A stretch of DNA of 14,354 nucleotides from Candidatus Sumerlaeota bacterium (GCA_026398575.1 JAPLSP010000181.1:1-14354); one strand, 5' to 3'; positions 7,567-14,254 are shown, counted from the first letter of the stretch. Notes: generated by a model from the letters alone, not told the origin. Numbers and translations are program-made.

Positions 7567-8772
7567 ATGTCCATGCCTGCCCCATCGCTGTTGAAGATAT
7601 GTCTGGTTCACAACGCCTATGGCATTTTCAGCGGCGAAGAAGCGGTTGTAAACGGCCTGGAACGCTTGCTGCTGGATCAGGGCCATGAAGTCATCCCATT
7701 CACTCGAAGCAGCGTCGAGCTGGAGACCATGCGTTGGGGCAAGATCCGGGCGTTCTTCAGCGGCGTCTATAATCCCGCCTCGCGCCGCGCCATGCGCCGC
7801 CTGCTCGAGGAAAAACGTCCGGACCTGGTTCATGTTCACAACCTCTTCCCGTTGATTTCGCCGTCCATCCTGCCCGAATGCCGACGGGCGGGCGTCCCGG
7901 TGGTCATGACGATCCATAATTTCCGCCTGATCTGCCCCAACGGCCTGCATCTGAACCGCGGGCGCGTATGCGAGGAATGCTGCGGCGGGCGCGAGTTTCG
8001 ATGCGTCCTGCGCAATTGCGAGAACAGCCTCTTCAAAAGCCTGGGTTATGCGCTGCGAACCTTTGTCGCGCGCAAACTGCGATTCTTCCTGGATAATGTT
8101 TCCGTCTATTGCGCGCTGACGGATTTCGCGCGGCGCCGGTATATCGCCGATGGATTTCCCGCCGACCGGATCGTGGTCATCCCCAATATGGCGCAGGACG
8201 CCGAGCGCGTCGAGCCTGCCGCGGCCGTGGGGGACTATGTGGCTTTCGTCGGGCGCTTGAGCCCCGAAAAGGATATCCCATCGCTGCTCGAAGCGGCGCG
8301 CCAATGTCCCGATATCCCTTTCCAGGCCGCCGGCGACTACAACCGGATGCCGCATCTGCCCGATCAAGCCCCCCCGAATTTCCGGTTTCTCGGGCGTCTT
8401 GACGCCGCGCAATTGGGCCGCTTCTATAACGCCTGCCGGATGCTCGTCCTGCCCAGCGTTTGCTTCGAGGGTTTCCCGACGGTTTTTGTGGAGGCGATGC
8501 TGCGTGGCAAGCCCATCGTTTCTTCGCGCATCGGCGGCCTTCCTGAAATTGTGGATGACGGCCGGACGGGATTGCTTTTCACACCCGGCGCCTCGCACGA
8601 ACTGGCGGACCGCATCCGCCGTCTATGGGATCATCCCGATCAATGCCGGGCAATGGGAATGGCCGGAAGGGCCAAGGCGCTTGAGCAATATTCTCCGCGC
8701 CGCTATTATGAATTGCTGACAAACGCTTATGCGATGGCGCTCCAAAAGAAAGCGCCGGGACATCGGCCATGA
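7567..8772 (+). CDS. GT4-family glycosyltransferase with cysteine cluster
   Basis: A 401-residue GT-B glycosyltransferase. The N-terminal domain opens with KICLVHNAYGIFSGEEAVVN, a GT4 glycine-loop variant, and has HVHNLFPL and VVMTIHNFRLICPNG. The C-terminal domain has VGRLSPEKDI (228-237), LVLPSVCFEGFP and the EX7E pair E301-E309. Six cysteines between residues 123 and 151 (C123, C135, C138, C139, C146, C151) form a conserved-looking cluster known from a subset of polysaccharide GT4 enzymes; whether it binds metal is not shown here. It likely adds one sugar of the repeat unit on the cytoplasmic face. The ATG at 7567 is followed by another at 7573; GGAAG lies 14 nt before the first. It starts 18 bp after the methyltransferase stop, probably in one transcript. 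Confidence 0.9.
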   Translation: MSMPAPSLLKICLVHNAYGIFSGEEAVVNGLERLLLDQGHEVIPFTRSSVELETMRWGKIRAFFSGVYNPASRRAMRRLLEEKRPDLVHVHNLFPLISPSILPECRRAGVPVVMTIHNFRLICPNGLHLNRGRVCEECCGGREFRCVLRNCENSLFKSLGYALRTFVARKLRFFLDNVSVYCALTDFARRRYIADGFPADRIVVIPNMAQDAERVEPAAAVGDYVAFVGRLSPEKDIPSLLEAARQCPDIPFQAAGDYNRMPHLPDQAPPNFRFLGRLDAAQLGRFYNACRMLVLPSVCFEGFPTVFVEAMLRGKPIVSSRIGGLPEIVDDGRTGLLFTPGASHELADRIRRLWDHPDQCRAMGMAGRAKALEQYSPRRYYELLTNAYAMALQKKAPGHRP

Positions 8773-8803
8773 GGCGGTGGAACGAATCGGCGAGACAATG
8801 CGC

Positions 8804-8832
8804 TTGATTGATGCCAAATCACGCAATATAAT
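8804..8832 (+). promoter_or_regulatory. Strong sigma70-type promoter for the WecG-family gene
   Basis: TTGATT (8804-8809) and a perfect TATAAT (8827-8832) are separated by exactly 17 nt. Transcription would begin near 8839, about 50 nt before the ATG at 8889. It lies in the 116-bp gap after the GT4 gene and suggests the downstream glycan genes can be transcribed independently. Confidence 0.7.
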
Positions 8833-8888
8833 TTAACACCTTTTTTGTGCGGCCATTCTCCGGTTTTTCCAAGATATGAAGAAACACA

Positions 8889-9698
8889 ATGGCGGATAAA
8901 GCAGTTTTGCCAAGCGCCGATAAGAGCGCCCTTTCGTTCCCGTGCGTAAAGGTACTGGGTTCCCGAGTGCATCTGATGGGCATGCGCGAGGTGATCGCCG
9001 CCATCGAAGCTTGGATTCGCAACCCTTCGAGGATGCCGCGGCATGTGATCGTCACCGGTTTCCATGGCATCTGGCTGGCGCGCGAGGACGCGCGGTTCAA
9101 ACAGATACTCAATTCCGCCGATCTCTGGATTCCCGATGGGATCGCTCCGGTGTGGGTGGCGCGTCTGAAAGGATTCAAGAACGCGGTGCGGACGCCGGGA
9201 ATGGATTTGGTGAAAGCGTTTTTGGAAAGAGCGGACAAGGAGCGCTTTTCCAGTTTTTTTTATGGCGATACGGATGAGACGCTTGCCTTGATGCGCCAGG
9301 CCATCGAAATCCGATATCCCGGACATCGCGTGGCGGGAGTTTTCTCGCCCCCGTTCCGCGCGTTGACACCCGAGGAAGACGAGCAAATCGTCCAAACCAT
9401 CAATGCGTCGAAACCCGACGTGCTCTGGGTGGGCTTGGGATTGCCGAAGCAGGAGCGCTGGATATGGGAGCATCGCGACCGGCTGCATGTCCCCGTGGCG
9501 ATCGGTGTGGGCGCCGCGTTTGGCTTTCTGGGCGGAAAGGTTCAGCGGTGCCCGCACTGGCTCGGACGCTTGGGTCTTGAATGGCTTTGGCGGTTGTTGA
9601 AGGAACCCAGGAAATTATGGCGCCGCAACTTTCTTGACGGGCCGCGTTTCGTTTGGCATGTGTTGCTGGAGCTCATGGGTATCGAGAAATACGACTAG
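8889..9698 (+). CDS. WecG/TagA/CpsF-family glycosyltransferase (GT26)
   Basis: The 269-residue protein spans the whole GT26 family, which transfers N-acetylmannosamine, its uronic acid or a related sugar to an undecaprenyl-diphospho-sugar. Family landmarks are VTGFHGIWLAR (T56), IPDGIAPVW (D83, the catalytic Asp position), RTPGMDL (R101), FFYGDTDETL, VGLGLPKQERW (171-181), GVGAAFGFLGGKV and the basic, Trp-rich tail LEWLWRLLKEPRKLWRR. That tail is the membrane-associating appendage in characterised members. The usual Asn after the Thr is Phe here, a departure from TLNxE-type members. GAAG lies about 8 nt before the ATG. The enzyme fits as second step after the WecA-type transferase at 11099-12142. 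The exact donor is unknown. Confidence 0.9.
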   Translation: MADKAVLPSADKSALSFPCVKVLGSRVHLMGMREVIAAIEAWIRNPSRMPRHVIVTGFHGIWLAREDARFKQILNSADLWIPDGIAPVWVARLKGFKNAVRTPGMDLVKAFLERADKERFSSFFYGDTDETLALMRQAIEIRYPGHRVAGVFSPPFRALTPEEDEQIVQTINASKPDVLWVGLGLPKQERWIWEHRDRLHVPVAIGVGAAFGFLGGKVQRCPHWLGRLGLEWLWRLLKEPRKLWRRNFLDGPRFVWHVLLELMGIEKYD

Positions 9699-9789
9699 GT
9701 AGTTGGATGTTCATAAAGCTTTGTCATGAACGGTGAAAATCATCCTGCAAAATAGATATGCGAAGTATTTTTTTGGGGAGGGCAGGAAC

Positions 9790-10770
9790 ATGGGCGAAGC
9801 AATCATAGTTGTGGCGGGCGGCGGCGGATTTATCGGAGGTCACTTGGTGGCGGAGCTTCGCCGCCAGCCGGGCGTCAAAGTCCGCGCGATTGATATCAAG
9901 CCGCTGAAGGAATGGTGGCAGCGCTTTGATGACGTCGAAAACCTTCAGATGGATCTCCAGCTCCGCGAAAACTGCATGAAAGCCTGCCGCGGCGCCAGCC
10001 AGGTTTATAATCTGGCCGCCGATATGGGCGGAATGGGTTTCATCGAGAACAACAAGGCGTTGTGCATGTTGTCGGTGCTGATCAACACGCACATGCTCGT
10101 TGCGGCGAAGGAACTCGGGGTTTCGCGCTATTTCTATTCCTCGTCGGCGTGCGTTTATAACGCGGATAAGCAAAAAGAAACCTCCGTCACGGCCCTCAAA
10201 GAGGAAGACGCCTATCCCGCCATGCCGGAGGATGGCTATGGCTGGGAGAAGCTGTTCTCCGAAAGAATGTGCCTCCATTTCATGGAAGACTTTGGGCTGC
10301 AATGCCGCATGGCGCGGTTTCATAACGTCTATGGTCCGCACGGCTCCTGGGACGGCGGGCGTGAAAAAGCCCCGGCGGCGATTTGCCGCAAAGTAATCGA
10401 GGCCAAGGCCCTGGGACGCCACGAAATCGAAATCTGGGGCGATGGCGAACAAACCCGCAGCTTCCAGTACATATCCGATTGCATCAAGGGGATCGGTTTG
10501 CTCATGCGCAGTGATGTGATCGAGCCGCTCAATCTTGGCAGCCATGAACTGGTGACGATTAATCATCTGGTGGATATGGCCGAAGAAATCGGAGGCGTCC
10601 AGCTGACGCGGAAATATAACCTGAACGCGCCGAAGGGCGTCCGCGGACGAAACAGCGACAACACAAAAATCCGCGCATGCTTTGGCTGGGAGCCGGATAC
10701 GGCCTTGCGGGTGGGCCTCGAGAAAACCTACGCCTGGATCCAAGATGAATATATGAAGACAAAATCATAA
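9790..10770 (+). CDS. GDP-mannose 3,5-epimerase-like SDR epimerase
   Basis: A 326-residue extended short-chain dehydrogenase/reductase resembling plant GDP-mannose 3,5-epimerase, which converts GDP-D-mannose to GDP-L-galactose and GDP-L-gulose. The NAD site is VVAGGGGFIGGHL. Family strings are YNLAADMGGMGFI, SSSACVY, FHNVYGPHGSW, GGREKAPAAICRK, WGDGEQTRSF and GVRGRNSDN. Key residues are Cys121, Tyr150, Lys154 (YGWEK) and Lys193. Their spacing (29, 33 and 72 after the Cys) equals that of Arabidopsis Cys145, Tyr174, Lys178 and Lys217, as I recall that enzyme. This supports true 3,5-epimerase chemistry over a generic UDP-sugar epimerase. The ATG at 9790 has AGGA close upstream and GGGGAGGG before it, and precedes the Rossmann strand; a GTG at 9733 would add 19 poorly fitting residues. 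It probably supplies an L-sugar donor to the cluster. Confidence 0.87.
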   Translation: MGEAIIVVAGGGGFIGGHLVAELRRQPGVKVRAIDIKPLKEWWQRFDDVENLQMDLQLRENCMKACRGASQVYNLAADMGGMGFIENNKALCMLSVLINTHMLVAAKELGVSRYFYSSSACVYNADKQKETSVTALKEEDAYPAMPEDGYGWEKLFSERMCLHFMEDFGLQCRMARFHNVYGPHGSWDGGREKAPAAICRKVIEAKALGRHEIEIWGDGEQTRSFQYISDCIKGIGLLMRSDVIEPLNLGSHELVTINHLVDMAEEIGGVQLTRKYNLNAPKGVRGRNSDNTKIRACFGWEPDTALRVGLEKTYAWIQDEYMKTKS

Positions 10771-10775
10771 CCAAA

Positions 10776-10852
10776 GAGATCTGAAATTTGAAATCTGAGA
10801 TCTGAAATTTGAAATCTGAAATTTGAGATCTGAAATTTGAGATTTGGAATTT
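10776..10852 (+). repeat. Eleven tandem GARATYT heptamers
   Basis: Eleven consecutive 7-bp units of the type GAAATTT, GAAATCT, GAGATCT or GAGATTT run without interruption; the last is GGAATTT. The array starts 5 bp after the epimerase stop codon. It is AT-rich against a GC-rich background and contains several GATC/AGATCT sites. Confidence 0.92.
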
Positions 10853-11030
10853 GAGGGTTCCGAGTGAGAGACGAATTCTAATTCCAACAACGTAAGAGGA
10901 TAAAGATACTTCCGAGTAAGTTGTTTAGTTACCAAGTTAGGTTAATGTAAAATCCGATATTTCGCTTGACTTCTCCGGCCCAAAAAACGCGAATATCCAT
11001 CGCGGCGAACACGAATACCTAGTGGTCCTT

Positions 11031-11071
11031 CAATTTTGAAATGCCGAGCAGTGGTAGGCATTTCAAAATTG
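11031..11071. repeat. Perfect 15-bp inverted repeat upstream of the WecA-family gene
   Basis: CAATTTTGAAATGCC (11031-11045) and its exact reverse complement (11057-11071) flank an 11-nt loop. It lies 28 bp before the chosen ATG. No T-run follows, so it is not a standard terminator. It could be an operator or a leader hairpin. Between 10853 and 11030 I see only degenerate AT-rich sequence and no convincing promoter. Confidence 0.8.
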
Positions 11072-11098
11072 CATGATTACCAGCCAGTCGGGACGGCA

Positions 11099-12142
11099 AT
11101 GTACGCTTGGATTGAAATTCCTGCGGTCACTGTGGTTTTTTTCTTCTGTCTCGCCCTGACAGCCGCGCTGACTCCATTGGTTATGAAATTCGCCCGCCGC
11201 ATCGGCGCCGTGGACACGGGCGGCTATCGCAAGATTTATGAGGGCGCCATGCCGCTGCTGGGAGGGCTGGGCATCGCCCTGCCCATCATTGTCTTGACCT
11301 TGGGCGCAGCGCTGGCGGGCGTAACCATCATCCACGGCTGGAAATGGGTCTTGGCAACGTATCCTGACGCCTTAAGCCCGCTGATGAGTCTGCGGCAAAT
11401 CAGGCGCGAATTATTCCTCATCGCGTTTGGCGGCGCCGCCGTCGTGGCGCTCGGTATCTATGATGACAAATACGGCATGAGAGCCCGGTATAAGCTGGCG
11501 GGGCAGATGCTGATCGGATTGCTGGTTTGCGCCGCGGGGGTTACGTTGCGCGAAGTGGATATTCCAGGAATCGGACGCGTCACGCTGCCGCCGGTCGCCG
11601 GTTTCATTTTCACGATTCTTTGGATCGCCGGCTTGATCAACGCCTTCAATCTGATTGACGGCATAGACGGCCTGGCCTCCGGAGTGGCGTTCATTATTTC
11701 GGGCGGCCTGATCGTTTTGGGGATTCTCACCGATTCGCCGCTGGTGATCCTGGTCTGCGCGGCCCTGGCGGGCAGCTCGCTTGCGTTTCTCGCATACAAC
11801 TTCAATCCGGCACGGATATTCCTGGGCGATACCGGCAGCATGTTTCTCGGCTATGTTCTGGGAACGGTGACGCTGCTGGGAACGGCCAAGACGCAAACGG
11901 CCACCGCCGTGCTGGCGCCGATCCTGGCCCTGGGCTTTCCGATCTATGAAACGCTGGTTTCCATGGCGCGGCGCCTCATCCGCGGCCAACCCATCTTCGC
12001 CGGAGACCAGCATCACACGCATCACCGCCTTTTGCGCAGCTGGCAGGATATTTACGGCCCGTGTCGCTGCGAACGCTGTCGCTGCGGCGCCAGCGCAATA
12101 TGGTTCTGGGCGCTTTCGCCCGTTATGCGGTCGCGGCGCTGA
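11099..12142 (+). CDS. WecA/MraY-family sugar-1-phosphate transferase, C-terminus abnormal
   Basis: A 347-residue polytopic enzyme that would transfer a sugar-1-phosphate from a UDP-sugar to undecaprenyl phosphate, starting glycan assembly. All family motifs are present, counted from the ATG at 11099: DDKYGMRARYK (Asp122/Asp123), NAFNLIDGIDGLA (181-193), NFNPARIFLGDTGSMFLG (Asp244) and QHHTHHRLL (HHxHH at 305-309). After residue 319 the sequence turns into GPCRCERCRCGASAIW and stops, where relatives continue into a last transmembrane helix. The end overlaps an ORF in another frame by 82 bp, so a frameshift or truncation near 12050 is likely. The ATG was chosen because it begins the first helix; a TTG at 11036 lies inside the hairpin and adds 21 doubtful residues. 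The ribosome site is weak. UDP-GlcNAc or a related sugar is the likely donor. Confidence 0.88.
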   Translation: MYAWIEIPAVTVVFFFCLALTAALTPLVMKFARRIGAVDTGGYRKIYEGAMPLLGGLGIALPIIVLTLGAALAGVTIIHGWKWVLATYPDALSPLMSLRQIRRELFLIAFGGAAVVALGIYDDKYGMRARYKLAGQMLIGLLVCAAGVTLREVDIPGIGRVTLPPVAGFIFTILWIAGLINAFNLIDGIDGLASGVAFIISGGLIVLGILTDSPLVILVCAALAGSSLAFLAYNFNPARIFLGDTGSMFLGYVLGTVTLLGTAKTQTATAVLAPILALGFPIYETLVSMARRLIRGQPIFAGDQHHTHHRLLRSWQDIYGPCRCERCRCGASAIWFWALSPVMRSRR

Positions 12143-12507
12143 ATTCAAGCGCGGGCCGCACGTCTCTCCAGGAAATCTTCAATCTCGGGCGCGAGGAACT
12201 GGGCTTGCGCTTTCTGAAAGCCTGGCTCGAGGAAGGGATGGCGATGATCGTATCGAGCGGCACGGCGGACAAAGAAGCCGAGCAAAAAGTCCCATTCCTC
12301 CTCATTGAAAAGATGATCGTCACGTCCGCCGACGGCCAGCGCGTCATCATTCTCTATCAATTCGATCATCAACCCGACGCGCAGGAGCGCCAGGACGTGG
12401 TCGCCTGCCTGGCGCAAATCATCGAGCAAACCCGCATCGCCAACCTGTCCCTCCCCGAGACTCAGTCAGCCAAGTCCGAGCTCAAGATTTTTGTCATTGG
12501 GCAATAG
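12061..12507 (+). CDS. Hypothetical protein overlapping the WecA-family gene end
   Basis: Up to 148 residues, not recognised. From about residue 20 the sequence reads as a real soluble protein with coding-like codon use: SLQEIFNLGREELGLRFLKAWLEEG, then strands around IEKMIVTSADGQRVIILYQFDH, a helix (ERQDVVACLAQIIEQTRIANL) and a C-terminal strand LKIFVIG. No catalytic motif was seen. The start is unclear: GTG at 12061, ATG at 12100, and ATG at 12238 or 12244 behind GAGGAAGGG are all possible; the longest is given because coding character begins before 12238. It may be a separate gene or have been part of a longer product before a frameshift with the upstream gene. A terminator-like hairpin follows within 60 bp. 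Confidence 0.55.
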   Translation: MSLRTLSLRRQRNMVLGAFARYAVAALNSSAGRTSLQEIFNLGREELGLRFLKAWLEEGMAMIVSSGTADKEAEQKVPFLLIEKMIVTSADGQRVIILYQFDHQPDAQERQDVVACLAQIIEQTRIANLSLPETQSAKSELKIFVIGQ

Positions 12508-12543
12508 CCACTGGGAGCGCCACTGGGAGCGCCACTGGGAGCG
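12508..12543 (+). repeat. Three tandem CCACTGGGAGCG dodecamers
   Basis: Three exact 12-bp copies start at the base after the TAG of the preceding ORF and run directly into the terminator-like hairpin. Confidence 0.92.
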
Positions 12544-12571
12544 CCGGCATCCTGCCGGCGTGTCTTTATTT
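12542..12571 (+). terminator. Rho-independent terminator-like hairpin
   Basis: An 8-bp perfect GC-rich stem (12542-12549 with 12553-12560, CGCCGGCA/TGCCGGCG) with a TCC loop is followed by TGTCTTTATTT. The T-tract is interrupted, so termination may be incomplete. It is the best terminator in the window and would end the glycan gene run. The motif also looks like a common genomic repeat. Confidence 0.55.
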
Positions 12572-12614
12572 CATCATCGGCCAATAGTTGTCTGCTCAGC
12601 CTTTTCAGCTGACC

Positions 12615-12740
12615 AAGGACAGCAACGACCTCAAGGACACCAAGGACCCCTGTAGCCCTTGTCCTCTTTGCTATCCTTGTTGTCCTTGTGGTCCGTGTGG
12701 TCCGTGTGGTCCTTGCCGTCCGTGTGGTCCTTGCCGTCCT
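12615..12740. repeat. Inverted double array of 9-bp AAGGACNNC / TGTGGTCCN units
   Basis: Four 9-bp units of the AAGGACACC type (12615-12650) are followed without a gap by ten units of the opposite orientation, TGTGGTCCG and variants (12651-12740). The two halves are roughly reverse complements and can fold back. One frame would encode a [10 protein letters not shown] run, but nothing else supports translation. This array fills most of the 362-bp gap 12508-12869. Confidence 0.88.
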
Positions 12741-12768
12741 TCGCCCCTTTCATCCAGCCTCATCCCCC

Positions 12769-12798
12769 TTGCGCCGCCGCCTTTCAATCCCGTATAAA
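12769..12798 (+). promoter_or_regulatory. Possible promoter for the response-regulator gene
   Basis: TATAAA (12793-12798, 5 of 6) lies 18 nt downstream of TTGCGC (12769-12774, 3 of 6). Transcription would begin near 12805, at the edge of a 7-bp hairpin, leaving a leader of about 65 nt. The -35 box is poor. Confidence 0.35.
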
Positions 12799-12801
12799 TA
12801 T

Positions 12802-12823
12802 GCCCGCTGGCAGACAAGCGGGC
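12802..12823 (+). other. Leader hairpin and ATCGCCCG repeats before the response regulator
   Basis: GCCCGCT (12802-12808) pairs perfectly with AGCGGGC (12817-12823) around an 8-nt loop. Three exact ATCGCCCG octamers follow (12833-12856), ending just before the ribosome site AAAGGA (12858-12863). The hairpin could be a weak terminator for upstream reading or a structure in the regulator's own leader. Confidence 0.5.
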
Positions 12824-12869
12824 CTTTCCGTAATCGCCCGATCGCCCGATCGCCCGCAAAGGATACGCT

Positions 12870-14189
12870 ATGCCTCACACCCACACCGACGCTGCCACCT
12901 CCGCCGCTGCGATGATCCGCGTAATGATCGTGGACGACAACAAAGGCTACCGCAACGCCTTCCGCCGTAATCTGGCCATGCGCAACTACCAGGTTTGCGA
13001 AGCGGAAAACGCCGACGAAGCGCTCGCGGTCCTCAAGACCGAACGCCCCCACGTCCTGATCACCGACTTGCAGATGCGCGGCCATGATGAAGGGCTGGAT
13101 CTGATCCGCCGCGTCAAGGCGATTGATCCTCTGCTGCCCGTCATTCTGATTTCAGCGGTTGGCACTTTCGAAGAAGGCGCGGAAGCCACCCGCCTCGGGG
13201 CCATTGCCGTCATTCATAAGAGCCGCATCGAAGAGGAAATCGAGCGGATGTATCACCTGATCAACAACGCCTACGAGGCCTATCGCCGCAACGCGCTGGC
13301 CATGGAACAGGTTCAGGAAATTCGCGCGCGCGACGCCAAGACGCTCGCTCCCCAAGACTACGAACGGCTCCAGAAGATCAGCGCCGGACCGGAATATAAT
13401 GAGACGGTGCGGAGCGAAGCCTTCGATGCGCTGCAGGGCCTGACGCAGGAGGAAATCAAGCGCGCCACGCATGAGACCGTGCGGCGCGTCATGGGCGAGG
13501 ACCAGGCGCAGGCGGTCCTGCGCAACATCGAGGAAATCATCAATTCCGAACTGCCCAGTTTCGACCGGCTGGAAGGCGACTCGAAGGAATCGCTGCGCAA
13601 CGCCGAGTTCCTCTATCAGCAACAAACGATCCTAGGCACGAACATAGACTTCAGCCGCAACATCGGTTTTTCTTACTGCTTCGGCGTCGAAAACGAGGCC
13701 AAATCGCGCCTGCGCAAGCGCCAGACGCGTTTCCTGTCGTCGCAAACCACGCCGCAATTGGTTGCGCAGATGCTGGATTCAAAAAAGAAAGCGCTGAATC
13801 TGTTTTTCCATCAAGCCCTTTTCCGCGCGCAAAAAGGACATAAACTCGAAATCACTTTCGATAACGTCGTGCAGGTGCTCCAGCGCGTCGAGCAGCACGG
13901 CCCGCGCTACAAGCCCGACGGCCTGAAGGCGCTGGGGATCATGATTCTTTGCTTCGGCCGCGAATACGAATTCATTGACAATCACGGCGAGCGCGTCTTG
14001 ATGCAAAATCCGCTGGGCCTCAAGGGTTTGGAGGAAGAGGAAGAAGTCATCACATTCTGCGAACTGCTGATCGGCCTCCAACACTATCGCAACCCATACA
14101 TTCATCCCGAAATCAATGACATGGCCAAGCTCTCCAAAATCCGCGACACCTCCTATCAATGCCTGAGAATGATCGCGAAAATTGGGTGA
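12870..14189 (+). CDS. Response regulator: receiver domain plus helical HEPN-like output region
   Basis: The 439-residue protein begins with a receiver domain (about 16-135) holding the full phosphorylation set: Asp22/Asp23, Asp66 (VLITDLQMR), Ser95 (VILISAVG) and Lys117 (VIHKSRI). It should accept phosphate from a histidine kinase not in this window. A long helical linker follows (about 125-250, EEEIERMYHLINNAYEAYRRN onward). The C-terminal region (about 255-439) is predominantly helical by inspection, lacks a recognisable DNA-binding HTH, GGDEF, HD or AAA+ domain, and ends with LQHYRNPYIHPEI. There R407-N408-x3-H412 matches the RNxxxH signature of HEPN-fold proteins, many of which are RNases. 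That assignment is inference from one motif and helicity. AAAGGA lies 6 nt before the ATG, supporting this start over the internal ATG at 12912. It is separated from the glycan genes by a terminator-like hairpin and may have its own promoter. Confidence 0.85.
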   Translation: MPHTHTDAATSAAAMIRVMIVDDNKGYRNAFRRNLAMRNYQVCEAENADEALAVLKTERPHVLITDLQMRGHDEGLDLIRRVKAIDPLLPVILISAVGTFEEGAEATRLGAIAVIHKSRIEEEIERMYHLINNAYEAYRRNALAMEQVQEIRARDAKTLAPQDYERLQKISAGPEYNETVRSEAFDALQGLTQEEIKRATHETVRRVMGEDQAQAVLRNIEEIINSELPSFDRLEGDSKESLRNAEFLYQQQTILGTNIDFSRNIGFSYCFGVENEAKSRLRKRQTRFLSSQTTPQLVAQMLDSKKKALNLFFHQALFRAQKGHKLEITFDNVVQVLQRVEQHGPRYKPDGLKALGIMILCFGREYEFIDNHGERVLMQNPLGLKGLEEEEEVITFCELLIGLQHYRNPYIHPEINDMAKLSKIRDTSYQCLRMIAKIG

Positions 14190-14195
14190 ATCAAA

Positions 14196-14254
14196 GGGCA
14201 GGGGTCGGGGGTCAGGGCTCAGGGGTCAGGAAGGCCAAGGACCCCAGGGACCTA
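14196..14254 (+). repeat. G-tract cluster and 9-mer repeats after the response regulator
   Basis: Starting 7 bp after the stop, five G-tracts of three to five Gs (14196-14225), with short linkers such as TC, TCA and CTCA, would allow a G-quadruplex on the + strand. AAGGACCCC and AGGGACCTA (14237-14254) resemble the 9-bp units at 12615-12650. Confidence 0.6.

Noticed and set aside
7309..8598. Long minus-strand open frame opposite the second GT4 gene
   Set aside because: No recognisable motifs, and the + strand carries a full GT4 protein.
9709..9731. Hairpin GTTCAT/ATGAAC as terminator of the WecG-family gene
   Set aside because: Only a 6-bp AT-rich stem with an 11-nt loop and no following T-tract.
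9724..10743. Long minus-strand open frame opposite the epimerase
   Set aside because: It mirrors a well-matched epimerase, so it is a composition artefact.
10776..10852. CRISPR array
   Set aside because: The units are 7 bp and contiguous with no spacers, and no cas genes are present.
10966..10996. Promoter TTGACT with GAATAT before the WecA-family gene
   Set aside because: The -10 match is poor and the spacing is 19 nt.
12588..12797. Possible small protein with [10 protein letters not shown] repeats
   Set aside because: It is the translation of the 9-bp intergenic array, with no ribosome site, and the array reverses orientation within it.
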